Below, piece by piece: positions 37,701-50,648 of a stretch of DNA of 64,000 nucleotides. Made by a program: the position numbers and the translations under genes. Every line of letters starts with the position of its first letter. Positions within the stretch are counted from its first letter, which is position 1. Origin of the DNA: Anisakis pegreffii (Eukaryota; Nematoda; Chromadorea; Rhabditida; Anisakidae); NCBI GenBank assembly GCA_035041965.1, contig JAPYMA010000563.1, positions 1-64,000 on the forward strand. The letters run 5' to 3'. The notes under the pieces are model-generated. The model ran no database searches. It saw only the letters and a list, made by a program, of their open reading frames with translations, and was not told where the DNA came from.

Positions 37701-39078
37701 TCTGCATTGATTGCATACTTGCATAGCATTCGTCATATTCGAGTTGTTATATTGATCGCTCATGTGTTCAGCTCGTGTGAGACTCGAGCAAGCATACTAT
37801 CTTTGCAATTCTGTGATCTTGCAATCTCATTTGAAGTAATAAAATTCTTCAATTGTCAAACTTCTGATAAAATATCTGTTTTTGTCATATTCCACAAGAT
37901 TTTTAGCGATCAACTCAAGTGCGACGAGCATTAATTAGTGAGAATTAATTGTGATGAGTTTATGTATCATATTCAACTGATTGATTAATACAATTTGAAG
38001 GTGTTATAGCGTTGAAGAATACTAAAAGGTTCTTAATGCTAATAATGAACGATGGAAATTTGAACGATGCATAAATAAATTAATAAAAAACCCATGTAAA
38101 CAATCGATGGTGTGCAGGTACAGTTGATATTTGTGGACTATCTCGATAGCAACAGTCATTGATTTTATCAAGTGTGGCAGGATGTAGTATTGATAACAGT
38201 AGTCATGGTGAGGGCGAACGCATTTTTGGATTGTTTAGCACATATCAGCATCTTTGCAACATCATTCAAATTAATTATTGTCTTTAGAAATAATATCAGT
38301 ACAGCTCTTGCACTCGATTCCTGATTATGAGTTGGAGCTAAGTTTGATTAGTTCTTTTCAATTGTTATTGGTCAAGCTCACTGAACTCGTGCTGATCATT
38401 CAGTTATCAGTCCGTTCATCATATTCAACAAATTATCGACAAGCATCGTCTCAACATACGCTCAGTTTTTTCAACTTTACCGACGACTCTCATGCCATCA
38501 TATTTTGTTGAGTTGTTCCAGTTTGAATGCGCTCATATTTTGTTATTTATAATGTTGACTTGAATTGTGCATGTGAAGTGAATGGAGAATGTTTTATGAT
38601 TGTTGTTATATGAACCATAAGAGGACACTCTATGAATTGTTGTATGTCTGTTTCTTATAGGACATAGTTCTTTCTTAAAAATGCGCTGCTTTCAAGAGGA
38701 TGTCCTATTTGCAAAGATATTGATTTCGTTCGTGTAGCATTCATGAATTGATCAATTTTTTGCGAAGAATTTTTATTTGCACGCAGTGATGAGCATTCGA
38801 TCGTATTTCTGTGCACATTTCAAGGAATTCTCATTTCTTCTTCTTCATCTTCTTCTTCTTCAAACAGTTCAATATAATAGTCACACGAATCAGTTGCATG
38901 TGTCATTCCATTTACCTGCGTTGTTAATTGTTGATTGTACGCCTAATCGATATGGTCGTTGAATGAAACGCTCGAGTGAATCAATTGAAAATAATTTATG
39001 TTCAGGAAGGAGCATCAGACAGGAAGTGGGTAAGTGTAGTGCACCAACCGCAGTCTGAATAATCGTCAGTAATTCGAA
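34780..39078. other. Intergenic region, 4.3 kb
   Basis: No gene was supported on either strand. It contains a (TG)n run at 37498-37511 and a direct repeat (37265-37336 and 37820-37891). The last part should include the E2 gene promoter. Confidence 0.5.
37265..37963. repeat. Direct repeat, two copies ~555 bp apart
   Basis: 37265-37336 matches 37820-37891 (CAATCTCATTTGAAG, then AATAAAATTCTTC and GTCAAACTTCTGATAAAATAT). A second block (37377-37452 against 37908-37963, ATCAACTCAARTGCGAC) follows in the same order, so a larger segment was duplicated and then diverged. Confidence 0.8.
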
Positions 39079-42000
39079 ATGTTGTCGAAACTGTCATCGA
39101 GAGGAATCTCGTCCTCGTTACGTTCCTTGAATGGCCTACGGCTACCTACTGCTCCACTGACGGCCAGTGCTTCACTCATTTCGAAGTTGGTCTTTCAGTC
39201 TTAACTTCCACTCTTATAAGTTTCTGTTTCATTTATAGATGCCCAACTGAAAAAAAATGTACTGATATAATAGCACTTACCTAAAATAAACTATGAATTC
39301 AGTCGTTGTGTGTCATCCTCATCGAGCAATAATCTTTCTCCAATATTCCGATGTGCATCAAATTCATCGAAACTGATCACTTCACTCAGATATCCACTCA
39401 AAACAAATGTTCGATTCTACAGTCCTGGTTAGTTTATTGTTGGTTTTCGTGCAGTGAGAGCATTGAGTGCTATTTCAAAAATATTCGTTCGGTTAATAAT
39501 AATAATTCAGATTTACCTGAGCACAAGGAAATTCCGTTACCAGCGCTGTCACCAACCATGGAACGAGGTAATATTGTATCGTGGCAAAAGAAGGAGGGTG
39601 ATGAGTTGGCTGAAGGTGATTTGCTGTGTGAAATTGAGACCGATAAAGCCACGATGGGCTTCGAAACACCTGAGGAAGGCTTCTTGGCCAAGATTCTCAT
39701 CCAAGAAGGCACGAAAGATGTTCCGATTGGGAAGGTTCGTTCTTCTGCTGTCGTTCCGATCGATCACTGATTCTTTTTCATTCATTTCGAGTCACCATAA
39801 ACATTCAACTGAATTTATAAATTGTTCGGTGATAGATTTATCGAGATACATCTATTGAAAAATGTCGTTTTGATTCGAATAGATACATTGAATGATTTTC
39901 AAAGAGGAGGAATTACAAGAAATTTTGATGTGTGTATAAGTAGAATGAGAATGGATTTTATGTGAATGCGAATTTGAGTGTTGATGATAATTATTGTTCA
40001 GTTGTTATGCATCATCGTATCGAACAAAGACGATGTGGCTGCATTTGCCAACTACACCGGAGAAGGTGCCGGTGCGGCTCCGGCAGCCGCTGCCCCGGCT
40101 CCAGCCGCTGCTCCGGCCGCTGCACCAGCTGCAGCTCCAGCTGGAAGTTCGTCCGTTCCTTAGTTTCTCTCTTTGCTTGTTTCATCTATTTTCCCCTACA
40201 ATTTCAACTGTATTTCATTCGATTGTTTTCGAACCACACACCTGTCTGCTCGTTTCTATCGATAGCCGAATAAGCTATGTAATTGCAGGCTACCCAGAGC
40301 ACAAAGATGTGATGCTACCAGCTCTCTCACCTACGATGGAAAAAGGTAATATAGTGTCATGGCAAAAGAAAGAAGGTGATGAACTGGCCGAAGGTGATGT
40401 GTTGTGCGAGATCGAGACCGATAAAGCAACGATGAGCTTCGAAACACCTGATGAAGGCTACTTAGCGAAAATACTCATTCCAGAAGGCGAAAAAGAAGTT
40501 CCGATTGGAAAGGTTTGTGTAAACATTTACTATTAGTCGCTTTGATTTTGTTCATTATATGAAAAAGATCAATCAGTAAATGATCACTTCACACCTCGAA
40601 GGAGATTTCAATCGTCTGAGTGTGCAAGTGATCCATCCGTCCAGCCATGCGAACACCACCGGACCCACCGATTTTATCAATTAAAATCACCGAAATTGTT
40701 TCCTATAATCGTATCGAACATTACAGTTGTTGTGTATAATCGTGCAGAACAAAGAGGATGTGGCCGCTTTCAAGGACTACACCGCAGGTGCTGCTGCGGC
40801 AGCCCCGGCCCCAGCTGCCGCGCCCCTCCACCACCTCCAGCTGCCGCAGCTCCTGCCCCACGAGCTGCTGCCCCGGCTCCAGCCCCAGCCCCAGCCGCGC
40901 CTCCGATGGCCGCTGTCCCACCGGTTGTAGTTCCGCCTGCAGGTGGTCGAGTGAACGCAACGCCTTACGCCAAACGACTCGCTGCTGAGAAAGGCGTTAA
41001 CCTTGCTGTTAGTTTTTAATAAAGCTTGGTGATCATGCTGTAGTTATCACTGATTCACTGCAAATTTAAATATCTCAAAACTTTTGTTTCAACAAATTGT
41101 TTGATATTTGAACAATTTGATGAAACAAAAGAAATTGTTTGATGAAATTGTTTCAAATTAAAATTTTTAGAATTGCGTAGTTTTCCGAACGATCGTTTAT
41201 TACGATAATAGCATTGACGCCTTCCCACGGTGCGATTCTATGAAAGCACAAAAGTGGAGCTTGATTGTATTCTTGTCCTCGAAGTTGTCTAGAATTTTGT
41301 TGTGGAAAGTGACGATAATTTGAAGGCAGTGGCAGGCACTGGTCCAGGTGGTCGTATCTTGGCGGCAGATGTGCTCGCAGCACCGGTCGGTGTAGCTGCT
41401 CCGGCACGTGTTGGTGTGGCAGCTGGAATGGCTGGACCGGTGTCGAAACCGGTGCCCGAGGGTGGTTTTGTGGATATTCCATTGACACAACAACGTGCTG
41501 CATTGGCGGCCAGGGTGATGGACAGCAAACACGCCGTACCACATTACTATCTTTCTTCACTGATTTTCATGGATGAAGTGATGAAGTTGGTCGTACTGCG
41601 TTCATATCGTTCACTTTGTGACTCTGTGAATATGTGGATGAATGGAGTAGTGTTAATGCTATTTAAGGGTACGAGACAAACTGAACAAGTTGTTGGAGAA
41701 GGCGAAGGGTGAGGAGAAACCGCAGAAGATCTCGTTGAATGCGTTCATCATAAAGGCAGCCGCGCTGGCGTGTTTACGAGTTCCCGAAGCGAACAGTTTC
41801 TTCATGGATACGTTCGTGAGACAGAACAATAACGTGGATATCTGTCTGGATATAACCACCGAGTCTGGAATGACTGTTGCACCAGTCATCTATGATGCTC
41901 ATATCAAGGTATGGAGTTGATGAGTTGCATTTGGATGAATTTGGTTCCTTGAAGATTGGTTTGTATAGTGCATGTTTGTTCGAGTTGTTCACTTCTTTAT

Positions 42001-42514
42001 ATCGGTGGTGATCAAATTTAGGGACTTTCGACGATCAATCAAGAGATTCGAGCGTTCGTTGAAAAAGCCAAAACGGGTACGATCCTTCCAGAGGAAACGG
42101 AGGTTAGTTATGCGTTATCTTTTGTTAAAAGATGGTAATGATGATAATCGTATTGATTTAAGGGAGGTACATTCACGATATCGAATATGGGTGAACATAA
42201 GAGCATCCATAACTTCGCTGGAATAATCACACGTCCACAGTCATCAAATTTAGCCGTTGGTCACACCGAAGTTAAACTTGTTCCTGATGGTGATGGAGGG
42301 TATGTGACTACTATATGTCAGATCTTATCTCCTCCATGTCATCTTCTTTATTGATATACTTTGAGTGTAAATGTTACAATTCAGATACAAACAAGCTTTG
42401 ACACTGAACGTCACTCTGGCCACAGACCATCGTGTTGTTGACGGTGCGGTTGGTGCACAATGGCTGAAACAACTCAAAGACTACTTGGAGAAGCCGCATA
42501 CGATGCTTCTGTAA
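39079..42514 (+). CDS. dlat-1: Dihydrolipoamide acetyltransferase (PDH E2)
   Basis: This is the E2 core of the mitochondrial pyruvate dehydrogenase complex; it transfers the acetyl group to CoA. Exons: 39079-39185, 39455-39734, 40002-40146, 40289-40512, 40727-41007 (with a 62-nt internal intron or indel), 41326-41585, 41668-41908, 42022-42102, 42163-42299, 42385-42514. They encode about 607 residues. The start is a Ser/Arg/Leu-rich mitochondrial presequence. Two lipoyl domains follow, each with PALSPTM and the lipoylated lysine in ETDKATM. After Ala/Pro linkers comes the E1/E3-binding domain ([14 protein letters not shown] to GTGPGGRI). The catalytic domain ends with the active-site motif [11 protein letters not shown] and a C-terminal LL. 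The 5th exon changes frame in its Ala/Pro linker. Removing GT...AG at 40788-40849 restores the frame exactly. Confidence 0.95.
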
Positions 42515-45045
42515 GGGATCACTGATCGCCATCGTCGCTGTTATTATACTTGATCATTGTTACAGCATCATACACACTTTAATCACGTTGATTTTTATTT
42601 GTTAACTTCATTCGTTGCATCTTTTTTGGGATATCTATTCACTAATTCATATTTCAGTCATTCTGTACATTAGTCATCTTTTTGTTATATTTTGGCCAAG
42701 TAGTTGTTGTTAATAATATTCATGTCTACTAAATTATTGAGCATTTAGATGCTGGTTTTATTGTCGATTTTAATTTAATGTCTTATCTCTTTTCTGGTCA
42801 GTACTTGAGAGAAGTCCGGTGAGTGTTTGAAATCTGTGGGTTGTTTTGTTTGATGCCTGAATTTATGATAACGAAGAGTGAAACTTGAGGTTGGCGTTTT
42901 ATGACTTCTTTCTTAATGAAGTCCGTAACAAAGTCATCTCATTATTGTCATTATATTTAGGTGTGTGTGTGTGCAATTGATGAGTTGTTTTATTACTATG
43001 ATTGCATAGATTATTTGCATTGAGTTCGTTTAATGAAGTGCTGGACAGAAGATTGGTAGTAATTTATAGTTATTGAAAGGTGCGGAACAGTGATAATGTA
43101 TTGGCTTATGATTGGTGAACGAAACTGATTAAAGCAGTTGCATAATGCTCAACAGTGATAGTGTGATGACCGGTTCGATTTTATTGGATGTGTTTATGTT
43201 TTGATGATTAATTGGGTGATTATTGATGTTGAATGGATGATTAATCAGTTATTGCTGCTGTTATTAGTTGATTCGTTCGCACGAACTTTTCTTTTGAGTT
43301 TGTTTGTGATATTAGTCGAAGAATTTGAATGGGAAGAACTGTTAATAATTGTTCGTTGTGGTTATTCGTTTTCATTTTGTCTATCTATCATCTGTTAGTC
43401 CATTTCGTTCGAAGAAACGTTGTAAGTTGAGATTTCATTTTGAATATTTTGCGACATTTGTATCCGAGTGAGCAGATATTGAATTGTGCTTTATTCTCAT
43501 TTTCATTATTATTGTCAGAGCTCTTATCGTTATTTCTACATTCTTTATCATCAGTCAGTCAGAGTGTGGATGTATCAATCGCGTGATCGAATGCATCATC
43601 AGTCATCTCGCATGACTGATTCACCCTGAAACTGTTATCATCCACCATGTAAACTTCTTTCCGTCTCATTGTTAGGCAAATTTCTATTATTATAATATTG
43701 CTTAACAGCAACTATAATAAATCGTATATTTTTATTCATGTTTACACGTATTCAGTTGAACAGTAAATCTTATTTAGTATTGTTATCGCTATGAAAGAAC
43801 AGAAAAAATTTAGTATCGATTGATACATTTTAGGATTGATAAGGTGGTGATAACATGTTATAATTGATGTCCAGTTATCAATTATGTTTTTTGTGGTGCT
43901 TGGACGCTGATTACCGATAACATTTCATCGATTTGAGAAGAAGAACATAGCGATCGATTGATTTCGGGTATTCAGCAGATGGAGTTGAGTAATTATTATT
44001 GGCAGTTATAAAAGTAAGATGATGTTTACCAGTAATATTCGATATCGAGGTTACAGTAACGAGTTATAGGTTACAGTAGGTTACTTATTCGATATCAGTA
44101 ATTTTTCCGTACTGCTGAAAGTTATCCAAAAAAACAAACTTGACGGATGCCTGCATATACCCCTGCGGATGTCGCTCAATCTGGCATATATCAAAGGGTA
44201 TGTCAAATCTGGGATGTATATCATTTCAAGTGTTTTTTCTACATACTAACAACAGTTGTTCAACATCACAGCTGTAGCATAAAACAACATATGAATGCAA
44301 TTGGAAGCTGACTGGTTCATTAAAACGGCAGAGATGGATAGCAGTGCCTGCTGGGTTGATAGAAAACTGAATGGACACTGAATAGCGTTATGCTTGGTTT
44401 TTTTTGTTAGTCAGAACGATTTGATACGTGCTTTTTAGTCGATATCCGCTGCTGTTTTCTTTTTTTGTATTTCAAGACATTTGCTCTTAGGCAGTAACGA
44501 GTCCGTCACTCAGTGAATGCTTTACGTGTGAATACGAAAGAATAACAAACAACAATTCGGCTTGAGAAGATAGATGCTTATCGATTAGTCATACCACTAA
44601 AAAACCAACAAATTCTAAATAAACTAGTGCTGGCTGGTGCTGTTATGCTGTACGATTTAGTAAAGAGCTTTTTGAGGGAATGAACATTGCAATGAAAAAG
44701 GGCAGATGTTTGCGTATGCATCGTTTGAACACCGAATGAGGGATTGACTCATTGATCGTGAGTTATAACTGCAAAATGCATGTGAATTGGTTAATTGACG
44801 ATATATTGACGGGCACAGAATGGATTGATCAGTCATTGTCTTTGAGTGGGGAACTTTACTGCAATATCGTTTCATATCGAAGATTAGTTGAAAACCGATG
44901 AATATTTATGGGACATCACAGATGATGATAGTTTGAGCATTTCGCATGAAATCGTCTCCCTAATCATTTGGGAGAATGCAATGAATTCAGCGAAGTGTAA
45001 GCATAACGTCGCAACAATTGTTCATTGAAGACTACTCCAGTCAAG
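42515..45045. other. Intergenic region, 2.5 kb
   Basis: No supported gene. A short (GT)n run is at 42961-42972, and repeated ATAGGTTACAGTAGGTTAC-like motifs are at 44050-44090. Open frames lack splice sites or domains. Confidence 0.5.
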
Positions 45046-46254
45046 TCATGATCGCTTAAGGGTGCAACTACGCTGCTCATTCGCATAAACGCGTTCCATA
45101 TCCAAACTACCCACCTCATACCATTTTTTCACCGATTTACCACCACTGATAAATTTGTCTGGAATCACGAATCGAACTTTACGTTTACATGGCTGAAAGC
45201 ATAGCATCATTTGGGTTAAGTGTTGTTGGTCCTGCTCAGTTCAGTGATATGTGCATGTATTATGTTCGTGCGTGATCAGTTAGGGATGGATACCTTAACA
45301 GAACCAAATTTTAACCTTGTACGCGAGCGAGTCTATATGATAAGTGACGATAAATGATTGAAATCATGAGAACATCAACTGTTTTCGATGTTAGTGCACT
45401 CAAATCTTACCCTTTTCAACGAAGTTCTACCGGAACAATTATTACACACAACTCTAATTTGAAAACTCGATTACGAACACTGATACCTATCATTTTAGTA
45501 AACATCTCTTCAAAAAACCATATACAGCTGTGCATATGTTTAACCAGAATTAAAATACACTCACCTTATTGCCGAGGTTACAATTATGATAAACTTTCAA
45601 AACAGGATCGATATTGGATATCTCGCGAGTGTGTCCACTCAGCTGGAAGAAGCCTTTCGAGTCGGTGAATGACTCATCAAGAAGTTCATCTGGATCTGGT
45701 CCTGAACTCAACCTTCTAAAAAACTTTACTCTTCCGTCTAGTTTCACAGATCAATTACAAATACCCAAATTCTTATCACAAACCAATCATCAAGCTAATT
45801 CGATCGCAATAAATTTTTTTGTGTATCTATGTTCGCTGTGTTCGTAAACATCTACAAGAGATACGCATCAGCAGTTCCACTCGCACAATAAATACGTCAA
45901 CGAATATCTTTCACAAATAAAAAACAATATTACCATCTTTAGCATACCCTCAAATAACGATATCCTAAACATATAACTACGAATCAAGAAGTTTCACAGA
46001 TCAATCAATTCCATAGATCAATTATACCACATCTGATCTATGCGATTAGAATGAATTCAAATTGAAATCGAACCAGCATCTTCATCCCATAATTTCACAA
46101 CGGTTCCGTTCAGTGGTTCTTGTCCACATTTCAGATAACCACGAACACCAACGGACTGCACACGAAACGATGTGGTTGGCACGATGTCGAGCGATACTAA
46201 CGCGAGCAGTGTTAATAATAATGCGGATGAGTCGAATGAATACGATAAATGCAT
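45046..46254 (-). CDS. Transthyretin-like secreted protein (nematode TTR family)
   Basis: Three minus-strand exons join in phase: 46254-46074, 45701-45565, 45192-45046. They encode 154 residues, the usual family size. A signal peptide (ALLLTLLALVSLDIVPTT) is followed by the transthyretin-like domain. Family motifs are visible in order: SVGVRGYLKCGQEPLNGTVV, KLWDEDAGPDPDELLDE, TDSKGFFQLSG, EISNIDPVLKVYHNC and PCKRKVRFVIPDKFI. The four conserved cysteines (CGQ, HNC, PCK and RSC) are present. This family is expanded in nematodes and the proteins are secreted. One Caenorhabditis member bridges apoptotic cells to phagocytes, but most roles are unknown. Confidence 0.95.
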
Positions 46255-46700
46255 CACGTTGAAGCAACCCGCAATTCTCTATTACGCTCAAAGAAACTTT
46301 CGAAGACGAGAATTTTGGTAACGACTGATAGGATAATGAACGTACAATAGAACAATCGAACGATAGATACAGTTGTTTTGACAGTTGTTTTGGTGGTTAA
46401 GTGGATGATTTATTAATTGATAGTTGTTTTTTGGTATGGTTGTTGTTGGTTGGTGTCTCTAGGAAACGGTAAGAATACGAAACCGGTAATGAATCGTTGG
46501 ACTGATCACGACCTTGCACCTTGTTCTGTTGGCTAACTGAAACTTATCCCACTGCGTTGCTTGCCGTATTCGAATGGCTCAGTGAGGACTTACGGTTATT
46601 AACATGGTTATTGCTTATCGTTAGTGAAACGTTCTCATTAAACGTTTATCGCAACTAACAACGAAAAACTGTGAAAAATGTTTTTTAATGATGCAAAAAA

Positions 46701-46783
46701 AATGAAATAGAATTATTTCATTTTTTTGAGGAATTTTTTTTTGAGGAATTTTTTTTGAGAAAATGAAATAGAATTATTTCATT
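46701..46783. repeat. 22-bp repeat, two copies, each partly palindromic
   Basis: The 22-mer beginning AATGAAATAGAATTATTTCA occurs at 46701-46722 and 46762-46783. Each copy has AATGAAAT/ATTTCATT arms. Between them GAGGAATTTTTTTT is repeated in tandem. Confidence 0.85.
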
Positions 46784-48175
46784 GAGGAATTATCTTTGTG
46801 ATGACCAGGAAAGCAATCGTTCCATCAAAGTGGTAGTTAAGAAGTAAGTAAAGATTCGTCATTTGGTGACAGTGAATCTGAACTATCGAGTTTTGACATA
46901 CGACAAGTGCATGAAATGCGTGATTCCCGTTCTACTTTTCAAACATTCCATTCATTAATATTATAAGAAATACTCTCGTTCATTACAAAACAAGTATTAT
47001 ACTAGTTGGAAATGCATTTATAAGCGATTAAACGAGTAGAGACTGTCAAAAACTGACGAAAAAAATTGACATCAATGCAATCATTACAGAAAACACAATA
47101 ATTCATCTAAACCCGATGAAATATTTTTGAATTCAATTTCTAATTGAATTCTATCGAACAGTTGAAAACTCATGAATTTCAAAGTACAAGAATCAGTAAA
47201 GGCAAACTTATTTCCGGAAATTAATCATTCGGTCACATTAACGACTAAAAGTCACGATCCATTAACCTAGCAAGGTGAATATAAACATTCCACGAAACTG
47301 GTTTTTACGAAAAAAAAAGAATTGAATTTTAATTCGTGCTCAATGGATGCACCAAGCAAAACATACTTCATTGACCAATTTTCGGCTGCGATGAGGTGCA
47401 CTTCAAAAAGCGCAGTGCAGATCGCTTTTAACCACTAATTTTGATTGACGTTTTGCTTTCTGAAATTAAAATGTCACAAATACGAAACTGGTTAGGGAAT
47501 TGAACTCAGAGTCGCATAAAAATGTAGCCTTTACCTTTTCTGAGACGTTCACATATGATTTGATCATTAGAGACCAGAGCTGTGACGAAGGCTTCTTGTC
47601 GAAAACGTCCTTCATGTTCGAATCATTCTTGATCATCAGCAACGTTTTCACTGATGCTTAGGAATGACTCAATTCCTCACTGACTCCGAATTATCATCAC
47701 TTAATTCGTGGAAGTATCGCCTGAATTCCAGTGTTGTGAGACGATCCAGAATTTTAGTTTTGTGCTTCTGGTAACGATCCGTCGTTACTTCCAGCATCTT
47801 GAACTACTGAGATCCTTGCCGACATTGCGAAACTCTTCATGTTTGCATTCCTTATGCAGTACTCCAACTTACTCTTGAAACCCTTCAAACATACGCAACT
47901 ATGATTCATCGTGTATCCGCTTGACTGTTTCTTCCACTCTCTTTCGCACGAATGCAAGCTTGAAAACAGTAACGTGCTAAATAGCCTCATCCATACCCAA
48001 AAAAGTAATTTTAAATGTAGAATCATAAACTACAATGATCACACACTTGTCATGTACCTGTGACGCGATTGAGCAGTTGTTTCGTCTCAAAAAAATTGGT
48101 TTACTAACAATAAGCAAAAATCCTCTTATATGCAGTAATTAACGAACTCACCAAAACTTTTCACTGCAGTCAAAT

Positions 48176-48260
48176 AGTAATAATAATAATAATAATAATA
48201 ATATTAATAATAATAATAATAATAACAATAATATTAATACTAACAATAATAATAATAATG
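48176..48260. repeat. AAT microsatellite
   Basis: An interrupted (AAT)n array with occasional AAC and ATT units. Confidence 0.9.
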
Positions 48261-49146
48261 GACGAATTCTGAAAAACTCGTTCGTCCCGTACCAAATCAA
48301 TGATCTTCATAATACAACCACTGCACGAAATACCGATTTCCCGACCTCCTCCATTACCTCCTGACAACCCCGAATCACCCGTAAGGGACTGATCACCCAT
48401 GTGAGAACACTGCTCTGCATGATGATCAATGGAGCACTGTCATGAGATTGTCACGAACGCCATGATCAACCTACTTGCATTCTTAGGTTTACCAAGGATC
48501 ATAATAAGGTTTGCTGTGAACTATCGCTTAGAACAGGTTCTGAAGCTATCACAAAAATGTGTATTTTGTTGTCAAATAATGCTCTCTTGCAGAGATACAG
48601 TTGAATTCGTGATGGTGTGTGCATTCTTTACGATTAGTTGCGCATTCCCGAATTCTGAGCTATGAGTCCACACATGTTTCTTCTGCTTGAATCATAATGC
48701 TGCTTATCAAAAATAACGTTCAGATGGCCTGTATCTGATGGCTTCATGAATTCACTAGTTGTGCTATTGCTGACAAGTTGCATTATCATTCGTTTAAAGC
48801 GAATCTTTGGAGTGAATCGTATGAATGTGAATGTGATAATGATGATGATGATAATGATAATGATGAGATTTGAATTGAAACGAGCATAAATATTAATTGA
48901 GTGTTTGCGATGAATTTTTCAAGAAGCGATTGTTACGAGTGAGTTTGAGTTGTTGTTTGGGTTTGTGATTGTTGCGTGTTGATCAGACAAACGAATGCTG
49001 ATCAACAGATATTATAGTAGCTGATAAATAAATTACTTGTAAACAGCACTTTGATGTTTATTGTTACCTCACACATCTGATCTGCTCAGTATCTTGTTGG
49101 TAACCTCATTCAGTGAGTCAGTTGCTGCCACTCAACACTCGACATT

Positions 49147-50648
49147 ATGCGCTCTGCTTCGATATTCCTCATCCTCACTTTTGTCTACACCTCAGCCGTT
49201 TATGCGTGTACCCATGACGGTAAAACTTATCAAAACGGCGAAGAATGGGTCAGTTTTTGTGCTATTTGAATGTGTGTTTATTTAATTAGTTCTGTTCAAT
49301 AGACAGAATCTGTTTTTGGTGATGAATGTTTCAGAAAGAGAAAAATGTATTCGTGATGAAATGTAATATCAACGAACAAGGATGGAAGACCGAGGTAGTG
49401 GCGTGCATATCGCCGAAAGGAGAACGAATCCCGGTCAATTCGTCCGTATCCGATGGAACGTTCGAATGGAGATGTAACATGAAACCCAACGGCATGATTT
49501 CACTTCAGCAAGCGATTTCTGAGAATGCAAAATGCGCGAATATCCACGAAGTTGGTCAGTGATACACATACGCTTATCACGCTCATTGGTTTCTTATTAT
49601 CGGTGGTTAAAACTCTTATACGTTGACTGTCAATAAAGATATCGATCAACCTCGTTGTCGATTACTGTGTTGATTATGCAATGGTGATTGGGTTATGTTG
49701 CATTTTATTTATGTAACTACAGTAATCGGTGGTTAGAAATGCATATAAATGATATGCGGTTGATAACGGCTGATATGATATCAAAGAGCAATCTTGACTG
49801 TTAAGGAAGCGTCAACTTCCAAAGAACATCACTGAAGTTTGAAAGTAGTTGATTGGACGGGAATGCTAATAGAAATGAAAAATGATAATAATAAATTCAT
49901 AATTGAACAGGTTCGAAGTGGCAAGAGAAGTCGTTTGAATTCGAGTGTCTGAAAGGAGCTCAGCAAAAATTGATCGGATGTGTCATGGACAATGGCGAGA
50001 AAATACCGGTTGGAGGTTCGAAAGAAATCAATGGATATGAGATGAAGTGAGTGAGTTGGTGCCTGGTTGGATTAGTGAATGTGATGAGTATCGGTGTTAT
50101 TGATTTCAGATGTGAACAGCTCAAGAATGGAACTATTCTGATGCACGGAACTCGTAAGGATGCTTCTGGATCAGGACATCCTGCAGGCAATGTGAATGCA
50201 GATGGAAAAGTGGAATGCGTTGATTCAACGGGTAAACGTCATGAGGCTGGTAAGCAACAACTTGATAGATATACATATCGATATTGCCACTGAACTAGGG
50301 CTTTTGAGATAACGTGGAAGTATGATCTATTGAAGGAACATCATGGATCGAGAACAGTCGTTTTAATAAGACATGCACCCAGCAAGGTCACGTCGAAATA
50401 CAGAACTGCGTCTCCCAAGATGGACTCCAGGTTCCGGTCGATAGTCAAATTGTGCATGAGCAAACGAAATATGTGTAAGTTCTTCATCTGCTTCGAGTGT
50501 CTTCACTCGTATTTGATTAACAACCATAGTATTTCTGAGTGACTGCTTAAGATGTTGAGTCGTCTATCTATCCAGTTCACTTTGCAGATGTGAAAGAACA
50601 CAGGAAGGTGCAATACGATTCGCATCCGGACCTGTTGGAGCTCAGTAA
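49147..50648 (+). CDS. MIG-18-type secreted protein, three repeated domains
   Basis: Six plus-strand exons join exactly in phase: 49147-49248, 49335-49554, 49911-50046, 50110-50249, 50336-50474, 50588-50648. They encode 265 residues. A signal peptide (MRSASIFLILTFVYTSAVYA) is followed by three copies of the domain called the abnormal cell migration protein 18-like fibronectin type I domain. Each copy has the pattern W...F...C......C....G..IPV. The instances are ACISPKGERIPVNSSV, GCVMDNGEKIPVGGS and NCVSQDGLQVPVDSQ. Proteins of this kind are nematode extracellular matrix or basement membrane components; Caenorhabditis MIG-18 acts in gonad cell migration. A possible AATAAA polyadenylation signal is at about 50681. 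Confidence 0.9.

Larger units (their letters stand above)
46255..49146. other. Intergenic region, 2.9 kb
   Basis: No gene was convincingly supported. It holds a short repeat array (46701-46783) and an AAT microsatellite (48176-48260). Minus-strand frames at 47466-48420 have a few cysteines and a possible donor, but I could not assemble a phase-consistent gene. Confidence 0.45.

Noticed and set aside
47466..48420. Possible saposin-like or cysteine-containing gene on the minus strand
   Set aside because: The piece MGDQSLTGDSG...SCSGCIMKIIDLV looks protein-like, but no set of exons could be joined in phase, and an AAT microsatellite interrupts it.
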